DNA of 62,867 bases from Budvicia aquatica DSM 5075 = ATCC 35567 (GCF_000427805.1 NZ_ATYS01000032.1:450-63316), one strand, 5' to 3'; numbered from the stretch's first letter, positions 26,404 to 38,926 are shown. The notes: generated by a model not told the origin, from the sequence alone. Made by a program: numbers and translations.

Positions 26404-26588
26404 CGTTTGGGCTGTCTCCGAAATTATTTTCGTCTGGCTGCGCGGCTACCAACCGGAGACAAATAACACAACATGAGTATTTAAGGCTGTCATTATTGGG
26501 TTCTGACTTAGGATACTGAGTCAGTTAGTGAGTTATTGCGTCACCTATTTTTGTTCTGAAGTGATAATATCACTTTTAAGCAAATGGT

Positions 26589-27368
26589 CTAATTTAGTAT
26601 GACATCATCCCCATCAAAATCTTTTGGCATTAACCAACGCTGATCTCCGCTACTGAAAAGATCAAACTTGACGCCAAATACCGGCTCAATATTTTCAGGG
26701 TGCATAACTTGAGTGACGCTTCCGGCTAAAACTAAACGACCGCGTTCCAGCATCCAAACTTCATCGGCATGATGGAGGGTGTGGTTTAAATTATGGGCGC
26801 TGACAATGGCTGTGCGGCCTTGTGAGCAGAAGAGTCGAATCAGGCGATTAAGCGCTGACTGCTGAGCCACATCGAGGCTATTCATCGGTTCGTCGAGTAA
26901 CAGAATAAGGCTGTCGGGGTTAATTGAAGGCCAAACCTGCAGAAATATCGCCGCCAGGCGAACCCGCTGCCATTCACCGCCGGATAATTGAGACAGCGAG
27001 CGTTCCAGCTTATTTGACAAATTCAGCTGTTGTGCCAGAAAAAGCAGCACGTCTTCAACGTCGTGAGTATTTGCCCGTTTAGGCTGATGCAGGGCCAGAT
27101 ATTGGAATACCCTCATCATCGAACGATTGGCCTGCTGCTGGCTTAAATAGGCGCGTAAACGGGCCAGTTCTGTTCCGCTGTAATCATCAAGATTGCCGTT
27201 ATTGAACTCAATGCTTCCCTTAAAGGGCAGCAAGCCTGCGATACACGAGAGCAAGGTGCTCTTACCTGCCCCGTTCGGGCCAATAATATGTATCTGCTTT
27301 CCGCACTCGGCCGAAGTACAGATCCCCGATAATCTTGGCGGTAAGCTGACATCAGTAAGTTTTAGCAT
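26589..27368 (-). CDS. btuD: Vitamin B12 ABC transporter ATPase
   Basis: BtuD powers cobalamin import with BtuC and BtuF. The 259 residues show Walker [14 protein letters not shown] (about 29-41), the Q-loop region (LSQQQANRS), signature [12 protein letters not shown], Walker [13 protein letters not shown] and the switch His in [14 protein letters not shown]. The start ATG 27368 overlaps the btuC end by 17 nt, indicating coupling. The E. coli btuE gene, normally between them, is absent. The C-terminus is slightly longer than in E. coli (249). Confidence 0.94.
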   Translation of the reverse strand: MLKLTDVSLPPRLSGICTSAECGKQIHIIGPNGAGKSTLLSCIAGLLPFKGSIEFNNGNLDDYSGTELARLRAYLSQQQANRSMMRVFQYLALHQPKRANTHDVEDVLLFLAQQLNLSNKLERSLSQLSGGEWQRVRLAAIFLQVWPSINPDSLILLLDEPMNSLDVAQQSALNRLIRLFCSQGRTAIVSAHNLNHTLHHADEVWMLERGRLVLAGSVTQVMHPENIEPVFGVKFDLFSSGDQRWLMPKDFDGDDVILN

Positions 27369-28353
27369 TGCGCAATAGCATCCAGATAAACAGAGGAGCG
27401 CCTAAGGTTGAGGTAATCACCCCAATGGGCAGCTCGGCAGATGAAAGAACAATTCGTGACATTAAATCAGCCAGTAATAAGATGCTGGCCCCGGCTAACG
27501 CACAGCCGGTAAGTAAATAGCGATGGTCAGTAATTCCCGCGAGGCGAAGCATATGAGGAATAATCAGCCCGATAAAACCGATAATACCGGCCAGCGCCAC
27601 GCTGACACCCACCACCCATGCAATGATAAGAACAAAAAGGTTGCGCCAGATAACTAAGGGAATGCCTAACTGGCGGGCCTGATCTTCCCCTAAAGAAATT
27701 AAATTGAGCTTATTGCCTTGGTAAACCAGCCAGATAAGTGCCGGGCTCAGTGCCAGTATCAGCCATTTTTGCTGCCAGCCTATACCGCCAAAACTGCCCA
27801 TCAGCCAATAAAGCAGCTGACGTAAGTCTAAGCTGGAACTGAAATAAACCGCCCAGGTCATTATGGCGCTGCATGCAATCCCCAATGCAAAGCCGATAAG
27901 CAGCAAGCGAGAACCGGATAATAATTTACGTCGGGAGAGTGCCAGCAGGATCAGGGTTAATACTAATGCGCCGAGGATAGCGTTAAGGCTGAGGAGCCAG
28001 ACCGGAAGTAGACCACCGCCAAGCAATATGGTTAGCACCAAAGCGACGCCGGCTCCGTTAGCGATGCCCAATAAGCCGGGCTCAGACAGGGGGTTATCAA
28101 ATAAAGACTGCATGACCGCACCGGACATGGCCAGACCGGCGCCAACGGCAATCACTGCTAAGGTTCTTGGTAGTCGAAGCTGCCAGACAAATAGCTTGGC
28201 CTGTTCACTCATCCACATTGACGGAGGCAACCAGATATCGCCAACCGACAGGCTAACCACAAAGGCGATCGCCAACAACAAGCCGAATAAACTCAGTTTT
28301 AGCCGGTCTTTGCGTTGTTGCTGTTGCTGAAGATGAGTAAAGCGCAGAGTCAT
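27352..28353 (-). CDS. btuC: Vitamin B12 ABC transporter permease
   Basis: The 333 residues have about ten membrane segments and the FecCD-family features: an N-terminal basic Gln-rich stretch ([12 protein letters not shown]), [24 protein letters not shown] and the coupling helix [20 protein letters not shown] follows in the C-terminal half. It forms the inner-membrane dimer for cobalamin passage. It follows ihfA by about 100 bp after a terminator and is coupled to btuD. Confidence 0.94.
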   Translation of the reverse strand: MTLRFTHLQQQQQRKDRLKLSLFGLLLAIAFVVSLSVGDIWLPPSMWMSEQAKLFVWQLRLPRTLAVIAVGAGLAMSGAVMQSLFDNPLSEPGLLGIANGAGVALVLTILLGGGLLPVWLLSLNAILGALVLTLILLALSRRKLLSGSRLLLIGFALGIACSAIMTWAVYFSSSLDLRQLLYWLMGSFGGIGWQQKWLILALSPALIWLVYQGNKLNLISLGEDQARQLGIPLVIWRNLFVLIIAWVVGVSVALAGIIGFIGLIIPHMLRLAGITDHRYLLTGCALAGASILLLADLMSRIVLSSAELPIGVITSTLGAPLFIWMLLRNAKTY

Positions 28354-28414
28354 TTTTTTATGTCTTTGTCAGGCCTTAGCCGTTAAACATTTCAGGTAGG
28401 CCATGATACAAAAG

Positions 28415-28440
28415 AAAAAGGCCGCTTGCGCGGCCTTTTT
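28415..28440 (-). terminator. ihfA terminator
   Basis: A perfect 11-bp stem, AAAAAGGCCGC (28415-28425) with GCGGCCTTTTT (28430-28440), has a 4-nt loop and T-runs on both strands. Confidence 0.92.
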
Positions 28441-28452
28441 GATCTGATGTCT

Positions 28453-28749
28453 TTATTCTTTAGGAGTAGCGTTCTCAACCCGGCTCTTTAACTTCTGCCC
28501 CGGACGGAAAGTAACTACCCGGCGTGCAGTGATTGGAATATCTTCGCCGGTTTTCGGGTTACGCCCCGGACGTTGACTCTTATCACGCAGGTCAAAATTA
28601 CCGAATCCGGAAAGTTTGACTTGTTCACCATTCTCTAAAGCCTTACGGACTTCTTCAAAAAATAGTTCTACGAGATCTTTTGCATCACGTTTGCTCAAGT
28701 TCAGCTTTTCGCATAAGTGTTCAGACATTTCAGCTTTAGTAAGCGCCAT
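28453..28749 (-). CDS. ihfA: Integration host factor subunit alpha
   Basis: The 98 residues have the HU/IHF fold with [69 protein letters not shown] in the known order. The beta-arm proline lies in [12 protein letters not shown]. It bends DNA as a heterodimer with IhfB. It starts 4 bp after pheT ends, so it is co-transcribed with pheST, as in E. coli. Confidence 0.97.
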   Translation of the reverse strand: MALTKAEMSEHLCEKLNLSKRDAKDLVELFFEEVRKALENGEQVKLSGFGNFDLRDKSQRPGRNPKTGEDIPITARRVVTFRPGQKLKSRVENATPKE

Positions 28750-28753
28750 AGGT

Positions 28754-31141
28754 TCAATCTCTCAAGGATGCTTGGAATCGCTGTTTCAGTGCCTCTACGC
28801 ATTCTGCAACGGTAGCGGCAATTTCCTCTTCTTCTAGCGTACGCGTGGTATTTTGTAAAGTTAGACTGATTGCCAGACTCTTATAACCGTCTGGTACGCC
28901 CTTGCCACGGTACACGTCAAATAAGTTTACGCCAACCATCTGATTTACGCCAACTTTTTTGCATAATTCTAATACATTGGCAGCGGGCACGCTTTCAGCC
29001 ACAACAATAGCAATATCTCTGCGGTTCGCTGGGAAGCGGGAAACCTCTTTAGCCAGCGGTACTCGACGTTCTGAGACCTTGTCCCACAACAGTTCAAACA
29101 CCACTGTACGACCGTTGAGATCGAGCTTACGCTCCAGCTCAGGGTGCACTACACCGATGTAGCCAATGTGTTCGCCATTAAGATAAATCGCGGCACTTTG
29201 GCCCGGATGCAATGCTGGGTTCGCTTCGACTTTAAATTCAATCTCAGACAATTTACCCGTTAATTCTAATGCCGCTTCAAGATCGCCTTTTAAATCATAG
29301 AAGTCAATTGCTTCCCGCGCAAGATCCCAATGTTCTTCATAACGATTTCCTGCGATAACGCCGGCCAGCATTAATTCTTGTTTAACACCTAGATCAGCGT
29401 TTGCATCAGGAACGAAGCGTAAACCACTCTCAAACAGGCGTACCCGGCCCTGCTGACGGTTCTGATTATAAACCACTGAGCTCAGTAGCCCGGTCCATAA
29501 GGACAGTCGCATAGCCGACATTTCTATCGAAATCGGGCTCGGTAAAACTAACGCTTCTTGATCAGGGTGTAATAGGCTTTGTACTTTAGGATCGACAAAG
29601 CTATAGGTAATGGCTTCTTGATAACCACGATCGACCAGCAGCGTTTTCACCCGACGCAGTGGAAGATTTGCTTCACGATGCGCGGTCATAATTAAATCAG
29701 CGCGTAACGGTACATCCGGAATGCTGTTATAGCCATATACACGGGCGATTTCTTCAACCAGATCTTCTTCAATCTGCATATCAAAGCGCCAGGTCGGTGC
29801 CACCGCGGTCCAGCTATCACCGTTATTGGTCACCTTACATCCTAAACGGGTCAGAATATCAGCAACCTGTTCATCGGATATGACATAGCCAATCAGCTTA
29901 TCTAACTTCTGGCGACGCAGCGTAATGGTAGCCTGCTTCGGTAGCTGAGTTTTATCCGTTACATCAATAACCGGTCCGGCCTGACCGCCACAAATATCTA
30001 ATAACAGGCGGGTAGCGCGTTCAATGGCACGTTCCTGAAGCGCCGGGTCTACGCCACGCTCATAGCGATGAGAAGCATCGGTATGCAGGCCAAAACGGCG
30101 AGCACGACCGGCAATTGCTAGCGGATTAAAGTAGGCGCACTCAAGGAAGACATCTTTAGTTTCTTGATTAACACCTGAATGTTCACCACCGAAAATGCCA
30201 CCTAAGGCCAGGGTTTTCTGGTGGTCAGCAATCACTACGATATCTTGGTTTAGCTTAACTTTGTTACCATCAAGCAATACCAGTTCTTCGCCTTCTTTTG
30301 CCATACGCACAATGATTCCGCCGTCAATGCGGTTTAAATCAAAGGCGTGCATCGGATGACCCAGTTCAAGCAGAACGTAGTTGGTTACATCAACCACCGG
30401 ATCGATTGAACGGATACCACAGCGGCGTAGTTTTTCGCTCATCCATAATGGCGTTGGAGCTTTAACATTGATGCCTTTCACGACCCGACCTAAATAGCGC
30501 GGGCAAACTTCCGGCGCCTCAACCTGAATAGGAAATTGGTCTTGTATTGACGCCGCCACCGGTGTCATATCCGGCTCGGTAAGAGGCAGCTTATTGATCA
30601 CCGCCACATCACGGGCGACACCAATAATCCCTAAACAGTCAGCGCGGTTAGGCGTTACGCTAATTTCTACGGTAACGTCATTAAGCTTGAGATATTCCCG
30701 TACGTCCTGACCAATTGGCGCATCTTCAGGTAACTCAATAATGCCACTATGGTCTTCACTGATACCCAGTTCAGAAAACGAGCACAGCATGCCTTCAGAT
30801 GGCTCGCCGCGAAGCTTAGCGGCTTTAATTTTGAAATCGCCCGGTAAGACGGCACCGACGGTGGCACAGGCCACCACTAATCCCTGACGGCAATTTGGCG
30901 CTCCACAAACGATGTCCAGCAGCCTGTCACCGCCAACGTCGACTTTCGTTACCCGCAGCTTATCCGCATTCGGATGTTGTCCGCACTCAACGACGCGCCC
31001 AACAACAACGCCGGTAAATTCACCGGCTACCGGTTCAACACCGTCCACTTCCAGACCGGCCATGGTGACCTGTTCTGATAATTCTTCACGACTAATTGCA
31101 GGGTTGACCCATTCACGCAACCAGGATTCACTGAATTTCAT
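28754..31141 (-). CDS. pheT: Phenylalanyl-tRNA synthetase beta subunit
   Basis: The 795 residues equal the E. coli PheT length. They show the N-terminal tRNA-binding EMAP-like domain ([25 protein letters not shown]), B3/B4 editing domain ([23 protein letters not shown]), B5 domain and the C-terminal anticodon-recognition FDX-ACB domain ([10 protein letters not shown]). It works as an alpha2-beta2 enzyme with PheS and is separated from it by 16 bp. Confidence 0.97.
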   Translation of the reverse strand: MKFSESWLREWVNPAISREELSEQVTMAGLEVDGVEPVAGEFTGVVVGRVVECGQHPNADKLRVTKVDVGGDRLLDIVCGAPNCRQGLVVACATVGAVLPGDFKIKAAKLRGEPSEGMLCSFSELGISEDHSGIIELPEDAPIGQDVREYLKLNDVTVEISVTPNRADCLGIIGVARDVAVINKLPLTEPDMTPVAASIQDQFPIQVEAPEVCPRYLGRVVKGINVKAPTPLWMSEKLRRCGIRSIDPVVDVTNYVLLELGHPMHAFDLNRIDGGIIVRMAKEGEELVLLDGNKVKLNQDIVVIADHQKTLALGGIFGGEHSGVNQETKDVFLECAYFNPLAIAGRARRFGLHTDASHRYERGVDPALQERAIERATRLLLDICGGQAGPVIDVTDKTQLPKQATITLRRQKLDKLIGYVISDEQVADILTRLGCKVTNNGDSWTAVAPTWRFDMQIEEDLVEEIARVYGYNSIPDVPLRADLIMTAHREANLPLRRVKTLLVDRGYQEAITYSFVDPKVQSLLHPDQEALVLPSPISIEMSAMRLSLWTGLLSSVVYNQNRQQGRVRLFESGLRFVPDANADLGVKQELMLAGVIAGNRYEEHWDLAREAIDFYDLKGDLEAALELTGKLSEIEFKVEANPALHPGQSAAIYLNGEHIGYIGVVHPELERKLDLNGRTVVFELLWDKVSERRVPLAKEVSRFPANRRDIAIVVAESVPAANVLELCKKVGVNQMVGVNLFDVYRGKGVPDGYKSLAISLTLQNTTRTLEEEEIAATVAECVEALKQRFQASLRD

Positions 31142-31157
31142 GTTTTGGCTCCCGCTA

Positions 31158-32177
<1,020 letters not shown>

Positions 32178-32242
32178 TTAGGTAATCAAACCCTGTAAAT
32201 GATATGAGACATAAAGACTTAAGAACAAAATTTTAAAACAAC

Positions 32243-32268
32243 AAAAAAGCCTCCTGATAGGAGGCTTT
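32243..32268 (-). terminator. pheST attenuator terminator
   Basis: The stem AAGCCTCCT (32247-32255) with AGGAGGCTT (32259-32267) and a 3-nt loop is followed on the minus strand by six T. It lies 47 nt after the pheM stop and before pheS. Ribosomes stalled at Phe codons in pheM would favour an alternative structure. Confidence 0.92.
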
Positions 32269-32314
32269 CAGCGCTAGTTTTCGTTTCTTCTCTTACGCGC
32301 AAAGCCCCCTGAGT

Positions 32315-32359
32315 TCAGGCGCTAAAGTAAAAAAAGAAACGGAAAATAACAGCATTCAT
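32315..32359 (-). CDS. pheM: pheST leader peptide
   Basis: A 14-residue peptide, [14 protein letters not shown], contains five Phe. It is almost the E. coli PheM ([14 protein letters not shown]). It ends 47 nt before the attenuator stem. It senses charged tRNA-Phe by ribosome stalling, which controls read-through into pheST. It is too short for usual gene finders. Confidence 0.95.
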   Translation of the reverse strand: [14 protein letters not shown]

Positions 32360-32481
32360 GCTTGTATTACCTTGCTTTTATTTGAGCTAATTAGAATGAA
32401 AATATTTATAACTTATTGGAACTACACAATACTACTTTTAATTTCTCACCATTACCAATAATTATATGAGCCATTAAAAGT

Positions 32482-32506
32482 AAAAGAGGGAGTATAAACT
32501 CCCTCT
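32482..32506 (-). terminator. rplT terminator
   Basis: The stem AGAGGGAGT (32485-32493) with ACTCCCTCT (32498-32506) is followed by T on the minus strand. It lies 10 bp beyond rplT and separates the infC-rplT unit from the phe leader, although read-through is expected. Confidence 0.88.
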
Positions 32507-32516
32507 TCTATCTGAC

Positions 32517-32900
<384 letters not shown>

Positions 32901-32907
32901 TTAAAAG

Positions 32908-33129
<222 letters not shown>

Positions 33130-33156
33130 TTAATAAAACGAACCAGTTGGGCGAAT

Positions 33157-33190
33157 AAAACCCGAACGGTATAAATACCATTCGGGTTTT
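33157..33190 (-). terminator. Terminator-like hairpin between infC and rpmI
   Basis: On the minus-strand RNA the arms (33157-33172 and 33175-33190) pair along up to 16 positions with one G-U, the GGTAT/ATACC tip being tight. They are followed by UUUUAUU. It lies 52 bp before rpmI within an operon that must be read through. It may act as an attenuator, a partial terminator or part of the L20 control region. Confidence 0.65.
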
Positions 33191-33204
33191 ACTACTTGTA
33201 TGCC

Positions 33205-33747
33205 TTACTGTTTCTTCTTAGGGGCGAGCACCATCACCATTTGGCGGCCTTCAATCCTACTCGGGTAGGATTCAACAACTGCCAACTCGGCGAGATCGTC
33301 ACGGACGCGGTTAAGCACTTCCATACCAATCTGCTGATGCGCCATCTCACGACCGCGGAACCGCAGTGTGATCTTAGCTTTATCGCCATCTTCCAGAAAG
33401 CGAATCAGGTTGCGTAGTTTGACCTGATAGTCGCCATCATCTGTACCAGGACGGAATTTAATTTCCTTAATCTGGACAACTTTTTGTTTTTTCTTCTGCT
33501 CTTTTGTAGCCTTACTCTTTTCATAGAGAAATTTGCCGTAATCCATCACACGGCAAACTGGCGGCTCAGCATTTGGACTGATCTCTACCAGATCAACACC
33601 TGCTTCTTCTGCTTTTTGCAGCGCTTCATTCAGACTGACAATCCCAATTTGCTCGCCATCGATGCCAGTTAATCGAACTTCACGGGCGCGAATCTCTGTG
33701 TTAATGCGATTAGGACGCGCTGTTTGAACTCTTTTTCCGCCTTTAAT
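33205..33747 (-). CDS. infC: Translation initiation factor IF-3
   Basis: The gene uses the rare AUU start at 33747-33745, which gives 180 residues, exactly the E. coli length. The codons after it (AAA GGC GGA AAA AGA) read [15 protein letters not shown] as in E. coli. GGAGGA within the end of thrS is the ribosome site. An ATG at 33549 starts only the last 114 residues and is internal. AUU starts let IF-3 control its own translation. It has two domains: the N-domain with [18 protein letters not shown], the C-domain with [12 protein letters not shown]. Confidence 0.97.
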   Translation of the reverse strand: MKGGKRVQTARPNRINTEIRAREVRLTGIDGEQIGIVSLNEALQKAEEAGVDLVEISPNAEPPVCRVMDYGKFLYEKSKATKEQKKKQKVVQIKEIKFRPGTDDGDYQVKLRNLIRFLEDGDKAKITLRFRGREMAHQQIGMEVLNRVRDDLAELAVVESYPSRIEGRQMVMVLAPKKKQ

Positions 33748-33750
33748 ACT

Positions 33751-35679
33751 TTATTCCTCCAGTTGATTAAGACTACGACTGCGTATTTCTTGTTGCAGTT
33801 TTTCAATCACGTAACTTACGTCAAGACTGCCTAAGTCTTTTCCGCGGCGGGTGCGCACAGCAACTTTGCCGGCTTCAACCTCTTTATCGCCACAGACTAA
33901 CATATAAGGCACGCGTCGTAGAGTATGTTCGCGAATTTTAAAGCCTATTTTTTCATTTCTCAAGTCCGCTTTTGCACGAATGCCCGCAGCTTGCAGTTTT
34001 TTGGTTAATTCACTGACGTAATCAGCCTGGCTATCAGTGATATTCATCACGACAACCTGTTGAGGTGCTAACCATGTCGGGAAGAAACCTGCGCACTCTT
34101 CAGTTAAGATGCCGATAAAGCGCTCTAATGAGCCTAAAATGGCCCGGTGAATCATAACCGGCACGTGGCGCTCGTTATCTTCACCTACGAAAGAAGCACT
34201 TAAACGCTCAGGTAATGAAAAGTCGAGTTGCACAGTACCACACTGCCATGCGCGATCCAAACAATCGTGTAAAGTAAATTCAATCTTAGGACCGTAGAAA
34301 GCACCTTCACCCGGCTGATAATCAAACTCTAAGCCGTTTGCAGTGAGCGCTTCAGCCAGATCTTTCTCTGACCTATCCCAGATTTCATCGCTACCAATAC
34401 GTTTTTCCGGACGGGTAGACAATTTAACGCTGATATTTTGGAATCCAAAGGTGCTGTACAGGTCATAAACCATTTTAATGCAGCTGGTGACTTCAGAACG
34501 CACCTGCTCTTCAGTACAGAAAATATGGGCATCATCCTGAGTAAAACCACGAACCCGCATTAATCCGTGTAAAGAACCTGATGGTTCATTACGATGGCAG
34601 CTACCAAACTCGGCCATTCTTAACGGCAGATCGCGGTATGATTTTAAACCCTGATTGAAAATCTGCACGTGACCCGGGCAGTTCATCGGTTTAATACAGT
34701 ACTCACGATTTTCAGAAGACGTGGTAAACATGGCTTCTTTATAGTTTTCCCAGTGCCCGGTTTTTTCCCACAGCACGCGATCCATCATAAACGGACCTTT
34801 AACTTCTTGATAATCGTACTCTCTGAGCTTCATACGCACAAAGGCTTCAAGCTCACGGAAAATCGTCCAGCCGTCATTATGCCAGAACACCATACCCGGT
34901 GCTTCTTCCTGCATATGATACAAATCTAGTTGCTTACCAATCTTACGATGGTCACGCTTGGCCGCTTCTTCTAAACGCTGTAGATATGCGCTAAGCTGCT
35001 TTTTATCGGCCCACGCGGTGCCGTAAATGCGCTGTAACATCTTATTATTGCTGTCGCCGCGCCAGTAAGCACCGGAAACTTTTTGTAATTTGAAGTTATG
35101 ACAAAAGCGCATATTCGGTACGTGCGGACCACGGCACATATCGATATATTCTTCATGATGATACAGCGCCGGATGGGCGTCGCGGCCAATGTTCTCATCT
35201 AAAATACGTAGCTTATAAATTTCACCGCGGGCTTCAAAGGTATCCCGGGCTTCCTGCCAGCTAACTTTTTTCTTGATAACGTCGTAATCTTTTTTGACCA
35301 GTTCCAGCATGCGCTGTTCCAGTAAATCAAGATCTTCCTGATTTAACGCCCGATCAATATCAACGTCATAATAAAAACCATTATCGATGGTCGGGCCGAT
35401 CGCCATTTTGGTATCAGGCCAGAGTTGCTTAATGGCATGTCCCAATAGGTGGGCACAAGAGTGACGAATGATTTCTAAACCATCCTCATCTTTTGCCGTA
35501 ATGATTTCTAATTTAGCGTCGTTCTCGATTAAATCACAGGCATCAATACGTTCGCCATTAATTCGGCCGGCAATACAGGCCTTCGCCAAACCAGGGCCGA
35601 TATCGCGGGCGATATCCATCACTGAAACAGCATGATCATATTGGCGTTGGCTTCCATCAGGAAGAGTTATAACGGGCAT
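33751..35679 (-). CDS. thrS: Threonyl-tRNA synthetase
   Basis: The 642 residues equal E. coli ThrS. Domains in order are an N-terminal TGS domain ([16 protein letters not shown]), the editing domain with [10 protein letters not shown] and the class II core with the zinc ligands (motif 2 [23 protein letters not shown]). A C-terminal anticodon-binding domain ([20 protein letters not shown]) follows. The stop is 3 bp before infC. Its leader contains the tRNA-like operator for self-repression. Confidence 0.98.
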   Translation of the reverse strand: MPVITLPDGSQRQYDHAVSVMDIARDIGPGLAKACIAGRINGERIDACDLIENDAKLEIITAKDEDGLEIIRHSCAHLLGHAIKQLWPDTKMAIGPTIDNGFYYDVDIDRALNQEDLDLLEQRMLELVKKDYDVIKKKVSWQEARDTFEARGEIYKLRILDENIGRDAHPALYHHEEYIDMCRGPHVPNMRFCHNFKLQKVSGAYWRGDSNNKMLQRIYGTAWADKKQLSAYLQRLEEAAKRDHRKIGKQLDLYHMQEEAPGMVFWHNDGWTIFRELEAFVRMKLREYDYQEVKGPFMMDRVLWEKTGHWENYKEAMFTTSSENREYCIKPMNCPGHVQIFNQGLKSYRDLPLRMAEFGSCHRNEPSGSLHGLMRVRGFTQDDAHIFCTEEQVRSEVTSCIKMVYDLYSTFGFQNISVKLSTRPEKRIGSDEIWDRSEKDLAEALTANGLEFDYQPGEGAFYGPKIEFTLHDCLDRAWQCGTVQLDFSLPERLSASFVGEDNERHVPVMIHRAILGSLERFIGILTEECAGFFPTWLAPQQVVVMNITDSQADYVSELTKKLQAAGIRAKADLRNEKIGFKIREHTLRRVPYMLVCGDKEVEAGKVAVRTRRGKDLGSLDVSYVIEKLQQEIRSRSLNQLEE

Positions 35680-35696
35680 TCTATTTCCTTATTTAC

Positions 35697-35725
35697 AGTG
35701 GTGACCCACACGACAGATCACATGC
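35697..35725 (-). promoter_or_regulatory. thrS translational operator, anticodon-like hairpin
   Basis: In the thrS leader a short stem GTGA (35721-35718) with TCAC (35704-35701) closes a loop holding CGT at 35712-35710, about 31-33 nt before the ATG. In E. coli ThrRS binds a hairpin that mimics the tRNA-Thr anticodon arm (loop with CGU) just upstream of its start. The same position and loop suggest the same self-repression; the fold was judged by eye. Confidence 0.55.
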
Positions 35726-35915
35726 AAAGCAATATTTTATAATTAAATCAATGGATTGGTATCACTGTTCGATGCACGAGTATCGAAACGGTACGCAATT
35801 ATGTACACACATTGATTTGTAGGTTTCGTTGTTTACAAAACGAAAGACGGATTTTACCACTGTGATTAGTGAGTTGATAGTACAAGATTGAGATTTCACC
35901 AATTTCTATCTAGCG

Positions 35916-36704
35916 CTATTTCACCACCACCGGCGGCAAGTAAATAGTGAACTCATTGATGGGTTCAACCAATACGCTATAGGGGCGCTGTTGCTCATCT
36001 AAGCTGACTAATTCCATACGGCTCAGCAAGCCAAAATCCGCATACTTAAGGGTGGCCGGCTGAACTAATAACCGTTTGTGCCATACCCGATATGTTCCCA
36101 GCTTGCCGTCACGGCGGTGGTAGAATCCTGTAAGCGGATGAGTCAGGCAAACCAAGCCTGTTTCTATATCAGGAAACCCCGGCAGATTGATGTCACCCCC
36201 CTTTTCTTGAATCAACGCTAGCTTTGCCGGAGCCCATTCAGATTGAGTTTCCATCACGTATTTTGCATAGCCGTTTTGGGCTTGATCATAAACACAGTCA
36301 AAACGCACGTTTCCGGGATACCACGGCAAATTCCACAAGGCTCTGGGAACGGCTATCGCCCATGAATCCAACGTTGTTCCCAAAAACCAGACGCAGCGCT
36401 CCCCGGTCGTTTTATCAATAATATAAATACGATAGTTAGTCTGCCCCATCACAAACTTAGCAAACGGATAAACCGCAGAGGTAAAATCAATATCAATAAA
36501 GGGAACAACAGAAATTAATGCTTTTTCCCTGCCATCGATTTCGATGGTATCCAGTTGAAAGCGTTCAGGAATCAGCCCGCGAAGTCTGACAGGATCAATG
36601 GCGTAAGTAATAATTGAAAAATGCTGGAGCTGACAGATAACATCAATGCCCTTTGGCTTTGGCCGAGCATGCAGAAAGTCCTGAAATTTTAACCGCGTTT
36701 GCAT
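35916..36704 (-). CDS. DUF2071-type acetoacetate decarboxylase-like protein
   Basis: The 262 residues start at ATG 36704, the last of three consecutive in-frame ATG codons, with AAGGA just upstream. The protein has the pattern of the DUF2071 / acetoacetate decarboxylase-like superfamily: YAIDPVRLRGLIPERFQLDTIEIDGREKALISVVPFIDIDF at the start, then VMGQTNYRIYII and GERCVWFLGTTLDSWAIAVPRALWNLPW. The beta-cone active-site lysine of the decarboxylases is not evident. The substrate is unknown. It lies between thrS and yniA with separate transcription. Confidence 0.7.
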   Translation of the reverse strand: MQTRLKFQDFLHARPKPKGIDVICQLQHFSIITYAIDPVRLRGLIPERFQLDTIEIDGREKALISVVPFIDIDFTSAVYPFAKFVMGQTNYRIYIIDKTTGERCVWFLGTTLDSWAIAVPRALWNLPWYPGNVRFDCVYDQAQNGYAKYVMETQSEWAPAKLALIQEKGGDINLPGFPDIETGLVCLTHPLTGFYHRRDGKLGTYRVWHKRLLVQPATLKYADFGLLSRMELVSLDEQQRPYSVLVEPINEFTIYLPPVVVK

Positions 36705-36773
36705 CATCATCCTTGAAAATAAACACAAATATCGGAGTTAACCCCGATGTTTGTTATTGATAACTCAATCGTA

Positions 36774-37646
36774 TTATACCAGATCTGAACCAAACAATCG
36801 TTCAACGGCCTCTTGGGCAATACCGATATGATCGCCCCCAAACAGATTAGCTCTATTTAATAAGTAATACAGTTGATACAACGGCTGACGCTCAATAAAA
36901 CCTAAAGGCAAAGGCCAGATACTTTGATAGCCGTCGTAAATCTGAGCGGGTAAATCCGGGTACAAAGGTAACATGGCTAAATCACATTCACGATCGCCCC
37001 AGTAACAGGCAGGATCAAAAATAACCGAACCAATAGCGCTGACACCGCAGTTAGCCGGCCAGAGATCGCCATGCAGTAATGAAGGCTGTGGATGATGGCT
37101 CTTCAGCCTTTGGCTGACAAGGCCAATAATGGTATCTATATCACCGAAACAGAGCCCTTTTTCGTTGGCTAACTGTAATTGCCAGCCAATACGCTGTTCA
37201 GCAAAAAACAGGTTCCAGTGCCGTTGCCAGCTGTTGGGCTGAGGCGTAGTCGCTAAATCGCTATCAAAATCGAGACCAAACTGAGGCTGATCGCTCCATT
37301 GATGGAGTTTCGCCAACTGCTGACCCAGACAGTAAGCATGATGGGCATCTAACGGTTTCTGAGGAAGGTACTGCAACAGTAAAAAGCTGTTATCCCGATC
37401 GTAGCCAACGCCATATACCTCTGGTACACGAACCGTATGGCTTTTAGCCAACATCGCAAGTTGATCGGATTCTGCGGTAAAGATAGGGAGAATATCTCGA
37501 GTATCGTACTTAATGAAAACCTCTTTTTCACCGTTGCTGACTTTGCGAGCCCGATGAATATCACCACCCGGCAATTCCTCCTTTTCAGTGATTGTATAAG
37601 TTTCGCCCCAATACTCACTCAATAAACGACTGACGGATTGCCACAT
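36774..37646 (-). CDS. yniA: Fructosamine-kinase-family protein
   Basis: The 290 residues match E. coli YniA closely: MWQSVSRLLSE start, ELPGGDIHRAR, the nucleotide region EVFIKYDTRD, the catalytic loop LLHGDLWPANC with the aspartate, and the DFG-equivalent IFDPACYWGDRECDLAML. The fold is that of APH/kinase-like enzymes acting on ketosamines, such as glycated amines. In E. coli yniA and yniB are neighbours, as here. Confidence 0.93.
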   Translation of the reverse strand: MWQSVSRLLSEYWGETYTITEKEELPGGDIHRARKVSNGEKEVFIKYDTRDILPIFTAESDQLAMLAKSHTVRVPEVYGVGYDRDNSFLLLQYLPQKPLDAHHAYCLGQQLAKLHQWSDQPQFGLDFDSDLATTPQPNSWQRHWNLFFAEQRIGWQLQLANEKGLCFGDIDTIIGLVSQRLKSHHPQPSLLHGDLWPANCGVSAIGSVIFDPACYWGDRECDLAMLPLYPDLPAQIYDGYQSIWPLPLGFIERQPLYQLYYLLNRANLFGGDHIGIAQEAVERLFGSDLV

Positions 37647-37865
37647 GACATTACCCCAAGGTTATGATCAAGATGATCTCAGGTTAACCTTTTGATTATA
37701 GATAAACCTCGATCCAAAGCACAGCTTTGGCCTAAAAGCGCTTCAGCAAGTACGTTAATGTTTTAAATCAATAGCTATCGGGAGAATCAGACAAGAAGTG
37801 CAATATTACAGACCGGCAACGCTTACTGGCCTGTAATATTAAATATAGAAGGGAATTTAAAAATA

Positions 37866-38411
37866 TTAAAGCATGTTGATCAGACGAATGATCGCATAAA
37901 CAATGATGCCCCAGATAACCGGTGACACATAAAGCAGGCCAAACTGGGCAAAAATAGAGGTATTAGGGATTGATACCAGCTTTTCTAGCTCTTGGCGAGT
38001 ACGCCCCTCAGCGCCGTTCATTCCTTCCAGTGCAGCCCGTTGGATAACACCTTCTCGAATACTGTACACCCGCTTGGTTAAACGAGCACCCGCGGCCTGT
38101 AGCGATAATCCAATAAAGATCAGAGCGAAAATAGCAATAAACCACAAAGAGTTGCTGGAAGACCAGTTTGCTAAGTCAGGTATCGGCGAGTTAACCCAAA
38201 AGTATTCTAAAAAACTGGTGTACTGGCGAGCAATATCAACCATAACCTTAACAAAATCCATGACAGCAGCAGTCATTTCTTGCATCTGCGCTTTAGGCGC
38301 GACCAGGTATTTTAGTAATGAAATCACTGTTGATACCAGTGCAGGAATGAAAATGACTATGCCAACAATACGCTTAATTAGCGCAACAACGTTGGCCTGA
38401 TGGTGAGTCAT
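37866..38411 (-). CDS. yniB: YniB family inner-membrane protein
   Basis: The 181 residues align with E. coli YniB (178): MTHHQANVVALIKRIVGIVIFIPALVSTVISLLK, WFIAIFALIFIGLSLQAAGARLTKRVYSIREGV and a third hydrophobic end segment. It has four membrane segments. The function is unknown. It lies on the same strand as yniA, 219 bp upstream of it, probably separately transcribed. Confidence 0.88.
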   Translation of the reverse strand: MTHHQANVVALIKRIVGIVIFIPALVSTVISLLKYLVAPKAQMQEMTAAVMDFVKVMVDIARQYTSFLEYFWVNSPIPDLANWSSSNSLWFIAIFALIFIGLSLQAAGARLTKRVYSIREGVIQRAALEGMNGAEGRTRQELEKLVSIPNTSIFAQFGLLYVSPVIWGIIVYAIIRLINML

Positions 38412-38562
38412 ACTATACTGCCTCCATGTTGAAACACCCGCTATCTCATAAAATATAATAAAAAAGAATTATGCTATTTTTCAGAACATAATCTTTAAAT
38501 AAGTATGAAAGACGATAATATCCAAGCCTGAATCGATGATTAACAGGAAATTCAGGCAATAT

Positions 38563-38600
38563 AAAAGGCCCGGTATGAAAATCAGTACCGGACCTTCTTT
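38563..38600 (-). terminator. ynhF terminator
   Basis: CCGGTA...TACCGG with flanking AAGG/CCTT arms forms a stem over a 10-nt loop. T-runs lie on both strands, 7 bp beyond ynhF. Confidence 0.8.
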
Positions 38601-38606
38601 TTAATT

Positions 38607-38696
38607 CTAATTTAAAACAGCAATTAAGCTATAGGTAACAACTAAAAATAATGCAAAAGCAGTGGCAGTCAAAGACCATTTGAAATCAGAAGACAT
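38607..38696 (-). CDS. ynhF: YnhF-type small membrane protein, 29 residues
   Basis: The reading frame encodes MSSDFKWSLTATAFALFLVV... ending SLIAVLN, 29 residues. It has the same length and pattern as E. coli YnhF (MSTDLKFSLVTTIIVLGLIV). A single membrane segment follows a short polar N-terminus. AAGGAA precedes the ATG on the minus strand. In E. coli ynhF also neighbours purR, and the divergence from purR supports the call. It is below the size limit of most annotation. Its role, described as stress-related, is not certain. Confidence 0.9.
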   Translation of the reverse strand: MSSDFKWSLTATAFALFLVVTYSLIAVLN

Positions 38697-38926
38697 ATTA
38701 TTTTCCTTAAAATAAACTCACTGTGAGTGATAAATTCCAGCCTAATAAATAAAAAATACGTCATTCAATGAGATTTTTCCATTTTATCTCTTTGACTTTT
38801 GTATCAGATACGCCAAAATTCACCGCCTATAATCACTGAAACCGCTAATACAGGCTAAAGACAGTGACGATAATCTAAATTCTACACCGTTTTGCTTTTA
38901 AAGTGTAATCCGTTAATCTAAAGAAA

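Noticed and set aside
26503-26524. CTGACT-N10-AGTCAG hairpin downstream of btuD
   Set aside because: Short stem, no T-tract in either direction; could be chance.
33205-33549. 114-codon start for infC at an ATG
   Set aside because: The conserved N-terminal domain lies upstream and begins at the AUU codon 33747.
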